DNA of 64,000 nucleotides from Pseudomonas viridiflava (GCF_003702045.1 NZ_RBTP01000065.1:173775-237774); one strand, 5' to 3'. Positions 34,491 through 47,400 are shown, numbered from the stretch's first letter. Notes: a model not told the origin generated them from the sequence alone. Made by a program: numbers and translations.

Positions 34491-36314
34491 ATGAACCAGA
34501 CTTTTGATCCAAGTGCTTTCCTGGCGACCTGCAGCGGTCGTCCGGGCGTTTATCGCATGTTCGATGCAGAAGCGAAGCTTTTGTACGTCGGCAAAGCCAA
34601 GAACCTGAAGAAGCGCCTTGCCAGCTATTTCCGCAAGACCGGGCATGCACCCAAGACGGGCGCGTTGGTGGCCCGCATTGCGCAGATCGAAACCACCATC
34701 ACGGGCAATGAAACCGAAGCCTTGTTGCTTGAGCAGACGCTGATCAAGGAATGGCGGCCGCCTTACAACATTCTTCTGCGTGATGATAAGTCGTACCCGT
34801 ATGTCTTCCTTTCAGATGGCAAGTTTCCGCGCCTGAGCATTCATCGTGGCGCCAAGAAAGCCAAAGGCCGTTACTTCGGGCCTTACCCCAGCGCAGGTGC
34901 CATCCGGGAAAGTCTGAGCCTGCTGCAGAAGACGTTCCTGGTGCGTCAGTGTGAGGATAGCTATTTCAAGAACCGTAATCGGCCTTGCCTTCAGTACCAG
35001 ATCAAGCGTTGCAAGGGGCCTTGCGTCGACCTGGTCGAGCCTGAGGTTTACGCCGAAGACGTCCGTCACTCCGTGATGTTCCTCGAAGGGCGCAGCAATG
35101 CGTTGAGCGATGAGTTGAACGCTGCGATGGAAAAGGCAGCAATGGCCCTCGATTTCGAGCGAGCGGCCGAGCTCCGTGATCAGGTTGCATTGCTGCGTCG
35201 GGTGCAGGATCAGCAGAGCATGGAAGGCGGTACAGGCGACGTCGATGTGGTGGCCGCCTTCGTCAATCCGGGCGGCGCCTGTGTGCATCTGATCTCCGTA
35301 CGCGGCGGTCGGGTGCTGGGCAGCAAGAATTTCTTCCCGCAGGTGGGGATTGAAGAGGAGGTTGGCGAAGTGATGTCAGCCTTCCTGGCCCAGTACTTTC
35401 TTGGCGGTGTTGATCGCGAACTGCCCAGCGAAGTCATCGTCAATGTCGTCAATGAAGATTTTCCGGCCCTGATCGACGCAATCGAAGAGTCGCGTGGTCG
35501 TGAAATGACCATCAGTCATCGCGTTCGCGGCACCCGTGCCCGCTGGCAACAACTGGCCGTGACCAATGCCGAACAGGCTTTGGCCGCGCGCCTTGCCAAT
35601 CGTCAGCACGTAGCATCGCGCTTCGAGGCGCTGGCCAAGGTGCTGAACCTTGACGAACCACCGGTGCGCCTCGAATGCTATGACATCAGCCACTCGAGTG
35701 GTGAAGCAACCGTGGCGTCCTGTGTGGTGTTCGGGCCGGAAGGGCCGATCAAGTCGGACTATCGCCGGTTCAACATTGAGGGCGTCACGGCAGGCGACGA
35801 TTATGCGGCGATGCATCAGGCCCTGACCCGGCGTTACAGCCGGATCAAGGACGGGGAGGGCAAATTGCCTGACGTTCTGCTCGTGGACGGCGGTAAAGGA
35901 CAGATGGCGATGGCCCGTGACGTGCTTAACGAACTGGCCATACCTGACCTGATCCTGCTCGGCGTTGCCAAGGGCACCACGCGCAAGGCCGGTTTCGAGA
36001 CGCTTTACCTGAATGATGCGGCCCACGAGTTCACGTTGCCTGGCGATTCACCGGCGTTGCACCTCATCCAGCAGATTCGCGACGAGGCCCACCGTTTTGC
36101 AATCACCGGACACCGTGCCCGACGCGGCAAGACCCGCCGCACGTCGACGCTTGAAGGCGTTGCAGGGGTGGGGCCGACACGGCGTCGTGACCTGCTCAAA
36201 CACTTCGGTGGCTTGCAGGAATTGTCCCGTGCAAGCATCGATGAAATAGCAAAAGCACCGGGAATCAGTAAAAAGCTGGCAGAGTCGATTTATGCAAACC
36301 TGCACAGCGAGTAG
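34491..36314 (+). CDS. uvrC: excinuclease ABC subunit C
   Basis: A 607-aa nucleotide-excision-repair nuclease making both incisions around UvrB-marked lesions. The GIY-YIG domain is at residues 15-95 (GVYRMFDAEAKLLYVGKAKNLKKRLASYF), the UVR motif near residue 210, the RNase H-like C domain (LECYDISHSSGEATVAS, VLLVDGGKGQM), and the C-terminal helix-hairpin-helix pair (LEGVAGVGPTRRRDLLKHFGG). Complete, and co-transcribed with gacA. Confidence 0.97.
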   Translation: MNQTFDPSAFLATCSGRPGVYRMFDAEAKLLYVGKAKNLKKRLASYFRKTGHAPKTGALVARIAQIETTITGNETEALLLEQTLIKEWRPPYNILLRDDKSYPYVFLSDGKFPRLSIHRGAKKAKGRYFGPYPSAGAIRESLSLLQKTFLVRQCEDSYFKNRNRPCLQYQIKRCKGPCVDLVEPEVYAEDVRHSVMFLEGRSNALSDELNAAMEKAAMALDFERAAELRDQVALLRRVQDQQSMEGGTGDVDVVAAFVNPGGACVHLISVRGGRVLGSKNFFPQVGIEEEVGEVMSAFLAQYFLGGVDRELPSEVIVNVVNEDFPALIDAIEESRGREMTISHRVRGTRARWQQLAVTNAEQALAARLANRQHVASRFEALAKVLNLDEPPVRLECYDISHSSGEATVASCVVFGPEGPIKSDYRRFNIEGVTAGDDYAAMHQALTRRYSRIKDGEGKLPDVLLVDGGKGQMAMARDVLNELAIPDLILLGVAKGTTRKAGFETLYLNDAAHEFTLPGDSPALHLIQQIRDEAHRFAITGHRARRGKTRRTSTLEGVAGVGPTRRRDLLKHFGGLQELSRASIDEIAKAPGISKKLAESIYANLHSE

Positions 36315-36346
36315 AATGCCCGCTCACCTCGTAGCCAGTTGTGCCG

Positions 36347-36907
36347 ATGAATATCCCTAATCTGATTACCGTACTACGCGTTTTACTGATTCCGATCTTC
36401 ATTTTGTTGTTCTACATGCCCTATCACTGGAGCTACATGGCCGCCAGCGCGGTGTTCGCTTTTGCAGCGGCGACCGACTGGCTGGATGGGTATCTGGCAC
36501 GTCGTCTGGAGCAGAGCACGCCGTTCGGGGCGTTTCTCGACCCGGTAGCCGACAAGCTCATGGTGGCCGTTGCCCTGGTATTACTGGTCCAGGCCCATGC
36601 GAACTTGTGGCTGACGTTGCCGGCAGCGGTGATCATCGGTCGCGAAATCGTCATTTCAGCGCTGCGTGAGTGGATGGCCGAAATCGGTGCCAGGGCTCAG
36701 GTGGCCGTGTCGAACATGGGCAAATGGAAAACGGCGGCTCAAATGCTGGCGCTGGTGATCCTGCTGGGCAACCCTCCGGCGGTCACGTTCTGGGTCATTT
36801 TGGGCTACGCGTTGCTGCTGGTGGCAGCGGGGCTGACATTGTGGTCGATGGTCCAATACCTGAGGGCTGCCTGGCCGCACTTGAAGACCACGGCTGAAAA
36901 GAAATAA
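36347..36907 (+). CDS. pgsA: CDP-diacylglycerol--glycerol-3-phosphate 3-phosphatidyltransferase
   Basis: A 186-aa inner-membrane enzyme making phosphatidylglycerol phosphate. It contains the CDP-alcohol phosphatidyltransferase motif DGYLARRLEQSTPFGAFLDP followed by VADK, and about five hydrophobic helices. ATG 36347 (MNIPNLITVLRV) is preferred over GTG 36341 from family likeness. Third gene after gacA and uvrC, 32 bases after uvrC. Confidence 0.95.
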   Translation: MNIPNLITVLRVLLIPIFILLFYMPYHWSYMAASAVFAFAAATDWLDGYLARRLEQSTPFGAFLDPVADKLMVAVALVLLVQAHANLWLTLPAAVIIGREIVISALREWMAEIGARAQVAVSNMGKWKTAAQMLALVILLGNPPAVTFWVILGYALLLVAAGLTLWSMVQYLRAAWPHLKTTAEKK

Positions 36908-36973
36908 GTTTTTGAATCAAGGGCTTGACGGGAATATTTGAAACGCTAGAATGGCGCCCGTCAACACGACAAT

Positions 36974-37049
<76 letters not shown>

Positions 37050-37107
37050 AATATGGCATTAAAGAGCCTTACAGCTCTTTACATGCAGCTTTTAACGAAG
37101 CAAACCG

Positions 37108-37132
37108 AAAAGGACCTCAGGGTCCTTTTTTC
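37108..37132 (+). terminator. rho-independent terminator after tRNA-Gly
   Basis: AAGGACC (37110-37116), loop TCAG, GGTCCTT (37121-37127), then T-run. A smaller inverted pair AAAGAGC/GCTCTTT (37061-37080) precedes it. The rest of the gap to 37318 shows nothing recognisable. Confidence 0.88.
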
Positions 37133-37318
37133 GTTACTGCCTTTCCACACATTGTCATCACCATGTCCCGCAGTGGCCAGTGCAGCAACAAGCCTCCGGT
37201 ATCGCCTGCAACTATTCGTCAGCGCGATCCCCATCTCTTTGCCGTGCGACTGTCCAGCATTTGATGCAGGCATTTCGGCGACGGCCACGCTGCTTGTGCG
37301 TAACCGTTGCCGCTCACC

Positions 37319-38479
37319 TCACGTGCTGGGCCTGAACGACAGAATGTCGATATTCTTCTTGCGCAGGCTGCTCTGGGGCGTCAGGCGCATGTACCAGTCG
37401 CGAACCCAGCAGGCCACATTCGACTCCGCCTGTTCGATGCCGCTCATGAAGCGCGCCGCGTTGACGATTCCGTTGGCGCGAGGATGTCGATACGCCTCGT
37501 ACTCTGTCAGTGCGGTGCGCAGGTCGGACGTTCTTGCCAGGCGGTCAGCCAGCACGACGGCGTCTTCAATGGCTTGCGCCGCCCCTTGACCGAGGCTGGG
37601 CAACATCGGATGAGCCGCATCCCCCAGCAACGCCACATGTCCGTCGCAGAACTGCTCTACCGGCTGACGATCCCTGGCATGCATTTTCAATATGATGTCC
37701 TCGGGTGTCGCCTCGATGGCGGCGCTGACTTCCGGTGCCCAGCCGGCATAGGCATCGAGCACTTCCTGTTTATTGATGCTCAGGGCGTCCTGCGCAGCGT
37801 TTTCACGGTTGCAGGTTGCCCACCAATACGCACGGCCGTCGCCCACGTCACAGAGCCCGAAGCGCTTGCCACGTCCCCAGTAGTGGGCCACATAGCCTTC
37901 GGTCATCACCGGATGGCTGAAGGGCGTAACGGCCAGCCAGGCGACATAGCCTGAGGATCGTATGGGTGTTTCGCCCAGCATCTGTCGGCGGATCACCGAA
38001 TTGAGGCCGTCTGCACCAATCAGCAGGTCAGCCTCAAGAAGGCTGTCGTCTTCGAAACGCACCGTCACGCCTTGAGTGTGGTTGAGATAACCTGTGCAGC
38101 GCACGCCCGTTATCAGCGTGTCGGGCGCAAGTTGCTGCGCCAGCGCACGCAGCAGCAAGGGTCTCTGGATGCTGATACTGGGGTGGCCCAGTTGCTCGCC
38201 GATCTCATGAATCGGGATGCTGGCAATGGGGGCGCCGCCCGGTTTCTTGAAAAAGAACTGGCGAATTTCCTGACCGGCCTCTTCGATAGGAACATGGGCA
38301 CCGATGGATTTCAGCGCTGCCATCGCATTGGCCATGATCGACAGGCCGGTGCCGCCGGTGCGTAGCGTTTCAGCCGCTTCGAAGACTTTGACCTGCCATC
38401 CCGCACGTTGCAGCGCAATGGCCACCGTCAGGCCGCCGACGCCGGCACCCGCCACGATGGCTGTTCTGAGTTGCGTCAT
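37319..38479 (-). CDS. FAD-dependent (group A) monooxygenase of the NRPS locus
   Basis: A 386-aa flavoprotein hydroxylase-type enzyme. FAD motifs are the N-terminal GAGVGGLTVAIALQRAGW (GxGxxG), the DG motif LLIGADGLNSVIRR, and the GD motif HVALLGDAAHPMLPSLGQGAAQAIEDA. No membrane segment. Its start overlaps the NRPS stop by four bases, so the two are translated as a unit and it most likely tailors the NRPS product. In pyrrolizidine pathways (PxaB, LgnC, BraC) a flavin monooxygenase encoded beside a Ser/Thr-Pro NRPS performs a Baeyer-Villiger ring change. That parallel is inference, and aromatic hydroxylation or epoxidation is also possible. Confidence 0.85.
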   Translation of the reverse strand: MTQLRTAIVAGAGVGGLTVAIALQRAGWQVKVFEAAETLRTGGTGLSIMANAMAALKSIGAHVPIEEAGQEIRQFFFKKPGGAPIASIPIHEIGEQLGHPSISIQRPLLLRALAQQLAPDTLITGVRCTGYLNHTQGVTVRFEDDSLLEADLLIGADGLNSVIRRQMLGETPIRSSGYVAWLAVTPFSHPVMTEGYVAHYWGRGKRFGLCDVGDGRAYWWATCNRENAAQDALSINKQEVLDAYAGWAPEVSAAIEATPEDIILKMHARDRQPVEQFCDGHVALLGDAAHPMLPSLGQGAAQAIEDAVVLADRLARTSDLRTALTEYEAYRHPRANGIVNAARFMSGIEQAESNVACWVRDWYMRLTPQSSLRKKNIDILSFRPST

Positions 38480-41400
38480 ACTGTTTTCACCTGTGTCGAG
38501 CCCTTCAAGGCTGACGGAGCTGTCGATGCGGCTCCGTTGCCGGGTTTTACGGTCAGCGCCGCATCCATCTGCGACCTAATGAAGGTGCCAACCCGTTGGA
38601 TATGCGGTTCGCGCATCATGGTCAGGTGGTCGCCCTCAACGGCGATGCGCTGTACCCGAGGGGAAAGGGCGCGCCATCCTCGGTACGGATCGCCAAAGGC
38701 GGTACCCACCATTTCATGCGGGCCTTGCAGGACATCGGGCAGTTCTACGTCGGCGGCGAATAGCGTCACGGGCAAGTCTCGCGGCGGGAAGCTGTAGTCC
38801 AGCATCCCTTGCCAGTTGGCGTGGAACACGCTGAACAACTGGTCCAGGGCCGTTACGGTGATGGTTTCATCGAAAATGCCCAGATTGATGCCGTGCTGTC
38901 GGATCGCCGCGAAAGCCTGCGAATCGCTCGAGGAGGAGAAATCCAGCGCCTTATAGTCGTAATCCTTCTGACCATCGCCGCTGAGCAATTCCCACATGAA
39001 CCAGTTGATGAACTCGGAGCGTTCTATCTCCACCTGGCCTTGATTGAGACGCACGATGGTGTCGAGTAGGAATACGTTATGCACCAGCCGTCCGCGACGC
39101 TGCAACTCGCTCCCCAGCTCATACGCCACCACGCCACCATACGACCAGCCACCGATATTCAGCGGACCTTGCGGCACCACCTGCTCGATGGCATCCGCGT
39201 AGTACGTCGCCTGGTCGAGCACCGACGCGATCGGAGCCCGGGCATCCCAGGTTCCCGGCGCCTGGAGCGCATGGAGATTGACTTGATCTTTCAGCACGCG
39301 GGCCAGGGCGGCATAGCACAGCACGTGGCCGCCGATAGGGTGGACCATAAACACCGCAGGCTTGCCTGCGGCGTTCTTGAAATCCACCAGCGCCCCGGTC
39401 GCGCCGTGTCCGGCTTCGGTTCCTTGCAGGACCTGAGCGAATTCGGCGATGGTCGGTGCCTGAATGAAGTCGGACAACGAAGGCTCCAGGCCTTGATGCA
39501 TGACCAGTTTCGCGACCAGTTGCACCGCCTTGAGCGAGTTGCCGCCCACCTCGAAGAAGTTGTCATGGACGCTGATGTCTTCCAGGCCCAGAGCTTCCTG
39601 CCAATAAGCCTGCAATAGGTCCTCTGTGGCGTTTCGAGGCGCGGTGAAGGGCCGCAGCAGGGTGTTTTCAATCACTACCTTTTGTAGCTGCAGACGGTCG
39701 ATCTTGCCCGTGGGACCCAGCGGCAGTTGTTCGATGCTGACCAGTGTGCTGGGCACCATGTAATCGGGCAGCGCCAGGCGCATCTCTGCCTTGAGTTGAT
39801 CCAGATCCGGCGTGCGTCCCGGCATGGCCTGTACAAAGCCCACCAGATAACGGCTGCCATCGTTTGCGGGCTTGTCGATAACGGCGACTTGCCGAATGTC
39901 GGCGCCGAAACGGGCGGAGCCCAGCATCGCGACCTCGATCTCGCCCAGCTCGACGCGATAGCCGCGAATCTTGACTTGCGCATCACCACGGCCCTGATAG
40001 ACCAGATCTCCCCACGGCAGGTAAAACCCTATGTCTCCAGTTTCGTAAAGCCTGCAGGTCTGGCCTTCCAGTTGCCGATAGACAAAGCGCTCGTCGGTGA
40101 GATCGGATCGATCCCAATAACCGTTTGCCAGGCAAGGGCCTTCGATGAACAGTTCACCGATGACGCCCACCTGGCAGGCATTGCCTGCCGCGTCCAGAAC
40201 ATGCAGGCGCACGCCGTCTATCGGGGTGCCGATGGACGGCATGTTCGGCCAGGTGTCGGTGGCGCCTTCAAGCTTCAGGCGTGTGGCCACATGGGTTTCG
40301 GTCGGCCCGTAGTGGTTTTCCACCTGACAGGCTTCAAGTCCATCGATCAGGTTGCGGATTTCACTGGTGATCTTGAGCTGTTCACCCGCCACGTTGATCC
40401 GGCGCAGCGACAGGGGAACGATCCCCAATTGCATGGCCACTTCAGCCAGTCCCTGAAAGGCGACATAGGGCAGGAACAGACGATTGATCTGCTGCACATC
40501 AATCAACTTCAACAGCTGAATGAAGTCATAGCGCAACGCTTCCTCAATCATTACCAGCTCAGCGCCACAGGTCAGGGTCGAGAGTATTTCCTGGAACGAT
40601 ACGTCGAACGAGATGGATGAGTATTGCAGCGTTTTCAACGAGACGGCCGGATCGATGTCCTGAGCCTGTTCGCGGTTCTGCCACAGGATCAGATGGGTCA
40701 AGGCACGGTGCGGCATGGCCACGCCTTTGGGACGACCTGTTGAGCCCGACGTGTACAGCACATACGCGTTGTCGTCGGCTTCAATGCCCGCCGCGAGTAC
40801 AGCGACCCGTTCATGGGCGCGCCTTGTATCGGTGTCGAATCCTGCGACCACGCTGTCCCAGTGGCGGCTGTGTGTCTGCTCCGCCAGCGACGTGGCCAGA
40901 TGCTCGGAGGCGTCGGCGAACAGCACCAGGCTGGGCTGAGAATCGTCGAGAATCAGCCGGATGCGATCAGGCGGGAAGCTCAGATCGATGGGCACGTAGG
41001 CGGCCCCGGATTGTATGACCCCGAGCAGAGCGACGATCAGCTCGGGCGAGCGGGGCATCATGATCGCCACCCGGTCGCCCTGACCGATGTTGTGTCGATG
41101 CAGCCAGCTTGTCATCTGCGCGCTGGCGTCGCTTAGTTGGCGGTACGACCATCGGGTCTCGCCGAAACTCAAGGCGGTTTTTGCGTCATGGCGGGCGAAG
41201 CTGTCCCGCAACAGACTCGCCAGGTTGCCATGAGCCGCTGTGACGCCCGGAACTGGCGAGGGCTGCTCAAGAACAGGTGACCATGCGGGTATGCAAGGGC
41301 CGGCCTGGGGGGCTTCCATCATTAATGCCAGTGTGCGCAGCAGGTACTCGGTGTACGCCTCGACCTGGCTCTCGGCGACGCGTGCCGTGCGGTAGTCCAT

Positions 41401-44400
41401 CTTCAACATCAGCGAACCATTGGCCGGATGACGACCCAGGGTGGTCAGCAGGTCATAGTTGCTGGCTTCGGTCGTTTCCCAGTCAATGAGGATGTCCTCG
41501 TGCTGCGCCAGCACGTCCTTGAGCACATAGAAATCGACATAATTGAACACCACGTTCAGCGCTACGTCGGTTTCGCGGTGGATCAAGGCGAACGGATAAC
41601 GCCGATGCGTGAAGACCGCTTGTTCCTGGGTAATCGATGCACGGACCAGTTCAATCCAGCTCTTGCCCAGCGTGTTGAAGCGCACAGGCAGCGTGTTGAG
41701 AAAAAGGCCCAGAACCGAGGCTGTGTCTTCAAACTCCGGCCGACCGTGGCTGATGACGCCGCACAGCACTTCTTTCTGGTTGGACATGATGGCTTGGGCA
41801 AAGCCGTGAGCGGTCAGCAAGACCGAGCGTAACGGCAGGTCCTGCGCCTGGCAGAACGCCTCAAGCCGGGCCAGGTCGGCGGCCGGCAGTTCACGGTAGG
41901 CCGTGCGGTGCGGAACCGGATCGGGCGCAACCGCATGAGCCCAACTGGTCATCGACGCAGCGGGCGCTTCACGCAAGTATTCGCTCCAGAACAGGCGATG
42001 TTCGTCCGCTGCCATCGCCTCCCGCTCCAGGGCGACGAAGTCGGCTGGCGTGGTGGACAAAGCGGGCAAAGAGGCGGTTTCCGGTGTCGATGTGTAGAGC
42101 GTGATGAGGTCGTGCATCAGCGCGGCCACGCTCCAGCCATCGAGAATGGCATGGTGGAAACTGAAAACCAGATCGATGTCGTCCTCCGCGACGAACACGC
42201 AGAACCGGTATAACGGGGCCTGATTCCATTCCTGATGAGCACGTTTGCGCTCTTCGACGTACGCGGCAACGGCCTGTGTCCGCTCGGTAGGGCTCATGGC
42301 GGTGACGTCGATGACTTGCACCGGCGACACCACCGTGGCATGCACGCGGGCCATCGGTGTTGCGGCGTGCCCCATGTCAAAGGACATGCGCAACGCCGGA
42401 TGACGCCGGATCAGCACATCGCAGGCTCGCTCCCATGACGCGGCGTCCCAGCGAAGGCGCAACCGATAGCGAAAGATGTCGTGATATATCGCCGATTCGG
42501 GGTGCATCATCGAGTGGTAGATCATGCCGACCTGGAGCTGAGAAGCCGCGAACACGTCATCGAATACGCCCTCGCTGATCCGTCGAACGTCTTCTGATAC
42601 CTGCGCAAAAGGCTTCACATGAGCGATAGCTTGCACAGGCAATGAGAACGCCTGCTGCGCGTTCAGTAGTTCAGCCAGTCGAGCGATGGTCGGGTTCTGG
42701 TAAATCTGCGCGAGCGTGAGCGCCATGCCTTGCTCACGCGCCCTGATCTGAAGATGGATGACCTTCAGAGAGTCGCCACCGAGCATGAAGTAGTTGTCAT
42801 GAATGCCCGGCACATCTCGTTTCAGGTTGTCTTTCCAGAGCTGTGCCAGTGCTCGTTCAAGTGCCGTGCGCGGCGCTGTGGTGTCGCTGCTGCCCAAGGT
42901 CTCTGCCGGCTCGGGCAAGGCCTTGCGGTCCAGCTTGCCGTTTGCATTGAGTGGAAAGCGCTCAACCTGAATGAGATGCCTTGGCACCATATAGTCGGGA
43001 ACCTGCTGGCGCAGGTGGTTTTGCAACGACTGGCTAGAAAGCTCTTGCGCATGGGTACTCACCAGATAGCCGACCAGATAGGCATCGCCTTCGGTCTCCT
43101 GGCGAGCGATCACCACGGCATCCCTGATCCCTTCGCAGGCCAGCAGTTGCGCTTCGATTTCGCCGAGCTCAATGCGCAGGCCACGGATCTTCACCTGGAA
43201 GTCGTTGCGGCCCAAGTACTCAAGTGTGCCATCGCCCAGCCAGCGGCCCAGGTCGCCTGTCCTGTAAAGACGGGATGCCGGATCATCGCTGAAGGGGTCG
43301 CTCAAGAACCGCTCCGCCGTCAGTTGCGCGCGGTTCAGATAACCCCGGGCGACTTGAACGCCGCCAATGTAAATCTCCCCCGCAACACCTGCGGGAACGG
43401 GCTGCTGGTGGACGTCGAGCAGGTAAATGCGAGTATTGGCAACCGGTCGGCCAATCGGAGTGTTGTCGGGCGTGTCGGCACCCGAGCAGTCCCATGCGGT
43501 GACGTCGATAGCCGCTTCGGTCGGGCCGTACAGGTTGTGCAGTGCAATGTCCGGCAGTTGCGCCTTGAAGCGACGCACCAGATGCCCGGGTAACGCCTCA
43601 CCACTGCACAGCACGCGACGCAGGTCACTGAACCCCTCGCTGTCGCCATGCTCCAGAAAGACATCGAGCATCGACGGCACGAAGTGCATCAGGGTAATGC
43701 GCTGTTCACGAATCACCTGAGCGAGATAAGCCGGGTCCTGATGGCCGCCTGGCCGGGCCATGTGTAATTGGGCGCCGGTCAGTAGGGGCAGGAAGAACTC
43801 CCAGACCGAAACATCGAAGCTGTATGGGGTTTTTTGCAGAACACGGTCCGTTTTGTTCACCGTGTAGTGGTCACGCGCCCAAAGCAGGCGGTTGACCACG
43901 CCACGGTGCTCATTCATCACGCCCTTGGGCGTACCTGTGGAGCCGGAGGTGTACAGCACGTAGGCCAGGTGAGAGGAGGTCAGGCCCGGCACATGCGGGT
44001 TGGTCACCGATTGTCCTTGGGTTGACTGGCTGTCCAGGTCGATCACCGGAACCGATGCGCCGGATAACAGGCTCAGTGTCGCGCGTTGAACCAGGACTGC
44101 GACGGGCGCGCTGTCCTGCAGCATGTAGGCAATCCGGTCGGCAGGATAGGCCGGATCGAAGGGCACATAACCGCCGCCTGCTTTCAATATGGCCAGCAGG
44201 CCAATGACCATTGATTCGCTACGTTCGGCACAGATCGCCACGCGAGTATCGGGCTTCACGCCGATGTCGAGCAAGTGATGCGCCAGCTGGTTGGCCTGAT
44301 TGTTGAGTTCGCGATAACTCAGGCGTCTTTCTCCGTGCACCACGGCGACCGCGTCTGGCGTGCGTTCGACCTGCGCTTCAAACAGCCCGTGAAGGGTTTG

Positions 44401-47400
44401 TTCAAGCGGGTAATCGAATTCGGTGGCGTTGAAGTCGACAAGCAGTCGATTGTGCTCCTGTTCCGGCAGCACAGACAGGCTGTGCAGGGGCGCCTGAGGT
44501 GCATGCTCCAGTGCGGCCGCCAGCCTTTCCAGCGTGACCTGCATGTAATCGCAGACACGCTGCGCGCCAATGTCGGCAATGGTCTGGGCGTTGAGAATGA
44601 AGTCTTCGCCCCGATCATCCACGTTCAGCGTCAGCAGGTAATTACTGCGTTCCTCAACGTTCAGTACGTCAATGCCCGCCCATACGGTGCCTGCCTCATG
44701 ATTCAAGGCTTCGCTGTCACTGTGTCGGTAGTTGAGCAGGGCGCTGAACAGGGGCAAGTCGCCCGGCACACCGCTGCAGCGCTGCGCCAGTGCCAGCGAA
44801 GCGTGTTCATGCTCAAGCATGGCTGACAATCGGGCATGAGTGGCCTGAACGCCCGCGCGAGCGCCTTGCTGACCGACATCAATACGTATGGGCAGGGTGT
44901 TGATGAACATCCCTAGCGCCCGGTCCGTCCCCGCCGCGCCGCTCATTCGGCCTAGCAGGACCGTACCGAAGACGACGGCGTCGCGTCCCGAAAAGCCTGC
45001 CACGACCAAGGCCCAGGCCAGGTGCATCAGGCTGGCGGCACTCACCCCGGACAGCCGGGCCTGCTTGCGCAGGCGTTGGTTCAAGTCGTGATCAATGTGG
45101 TGATGCACCTCTTCGATTCCGCTTCCGTCGCCTCGTACCTGGTGAAGGCCGAGCGGCAGGGTAGGCTCGTCGATGTCGCCGAGCATGCTGCTAAAGAAGG
45201 CCTTGTGGGTTTCGATGCTGACACCCAGACGAGCCTGAGCCACGTAGTTACGGTAAGGCACCGAGGCGGGCAGTTCATGGCCTTCATGACCCATCAGCGC
45301 TCGTATTTCGTCACGCATCACATCCAGTGCCGTGTGATCGAGTACCAGGTGATGGCACAGCAGCAGCGAGACATAGCGCTGGCGAGGGGCGTCATAGGCA
45401 CTGACCAGCCGCATTAGCGGGGCCTGTCTCAGGTCCAGGCGAGCATGCCGAGGGTCATGGCGTTGCTGCAATTGCGTCGAGATATCACCCTGTTCCGGAT
45501 CAAGCTCAAGGGTTTCCACAGCCAGGCTTGCGTTGCGCCACACCACTTGCACCGGTTCTTCCAGCCCTTCCCACAGCAGGGAAGTACGAAGGATATCGTG
45601 GCGCTGAATCAGTTGTTGCAGTGCCTGACTGAAGGCGTCCAGACGGGCCTGGTCATGAAAGGCAAAGACTGATTTAAGGACATAGGGATCGCCGCGTTCG
45701 GCGTGAAGGTGGTGGTAAAGAATGCCTTCCTGCAGCGGAGCCAGGGCATAGATGTCCTGCACATTGGCCACACCCCCAGGGATACTGGCCGTGATCCGGT
45801 CGATGGACGTTTGATCCAGGTTCACCAATGGCAGCATGTCCGGTGTAATGCGTGCGCAGTTCTCAGGTATCAGATTGGCCGGTATGACGAGTTCGGTTAC
45901 ATCGCCCACGGCACGGGCCAGTGCCGCCAGGGTAGGTTGGCCGAACAGCACACGCATATCGGCGCTCAAATTGATGTGTCGCATGCGCTCGATCAGCTTG
46001 ACGGCCAGCAACGAGTGGCCGCCCAGTTCGAAAAAGTAGTCGTCACGCCCCACCTGATCGATGCCTAGCAAGTCTTGCCAGATATCGGCAATCGCGCGTT
46101 CGATAGCACCTTGCGGCGCTTGGTAATCGCGGCTGACGAGCGCCGACTGATCAGGGTCGGGAAGGGCCTTGCGATCCAGTTTGCCGTTGGCCGTCAGTGG
46201 CAGAGACTCAAGACGGACATAAGCTGCGGGCACCATGTGGTCCGGCAGATGCGACTGCAAATGTTCTCGCAGTACGTTGAGGGCCACGTCACCGTTGGCC
46301 GTGAAGTACGCGACCAGACGCCGATCGCCTGCGGCGTCTTCACGGGCCATGAGCACGGCTTCCTTCACCGCCTCATGCTCGGCCAGACGGGCCTCTATCT
46401 CACCCAGCTCGATACGGAAGCCCCGGATTTTTACCTGTTCATCATTGCGTCCCAGGTACTGAAGGCTGCCGTCGGCCGACCACTGCACCAGATCGCCGCT
46501 GCGGTACAGCCGCGCGCCGGGCTGTTCGCTGAACGGGTTGGGGAGAAAGCGTTCTTCATTGAGTTCAGGCCGGTTCAAGTAGCCACGGGTTATGCCTGCG
46601 CCGCCGACATACAACTCACCGGCGACGCCCACTGGCACAGGCTCGCGTCGGGCATCCAGTACGTAAAGCTGCAAGTCCGGAATCCGCTGGCCAATCGGGC
46701 TGATACCGGCGCGATCGGCGTCGGCGGCCTGCAACGGATACCACGTCACATGCACCGTGGTTTCGGTGATGCCGTACATGTTCACCAGTTGCGTCCCGGC
46801 GTTGCCCGATCTTGCGTACCAAGGCTTGAGAGTTGCAGTGTCCAGCGCTTCTCCGCCGAAGACCACCTGCCGAAGAGAATGCGCCTGCTGGCTTTCGGCC
46901 TGCGCGGCGATCAGTTGTCGGAACGCACCGGGCGTCTGGTTGAGCACCGTGACGCCAGCCTCGCAGATCAAGGCATAGCATTGCCGGGGTGAGCGGCTGA
47001 CCAGTTGCGGCACGATCAGTAACTGCCCGCCGTGAATCAGCGCGCCCCAGATTTCCCAGACCGAGAAGTCGAAAGCAAAGGAATGGAACAGCGCCCAGAC
47101 ATCGGTGCTGTTAAAGCCAAACCATGCATCGGTGGCCGAAAACAGACGGATCACGTTGCGATGCTCGACCTGCACGCCTTTGGGCAAACCCGTGGAACCT
47201 GAGGTGTAGATCACATACGCCAATCGGTCCGGGGTCAGGCTTGCAACGTGCGGATTCTGGGCCGGTTGTGTGCAGAGAGCGGCGGCGTCCAGATCGATGA
47301 CGGGCAGTGAATCCAGTGACAGCACGTCGACCGTCGCAGCGTGCACCAGCACCGCAGCCGGGGCGCTGTCTTGCAGCAGATAGGCCAGCCGTTCGGCGGG

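Noticed and set aside
37061..37080. Inverted pair AAAGAGC/GCTCTTT after tRNA-Gly considered as an att site
   Set aside because: Not a repeat of the tRNA 3' end; better read as part of the post-tRNA transcript end.
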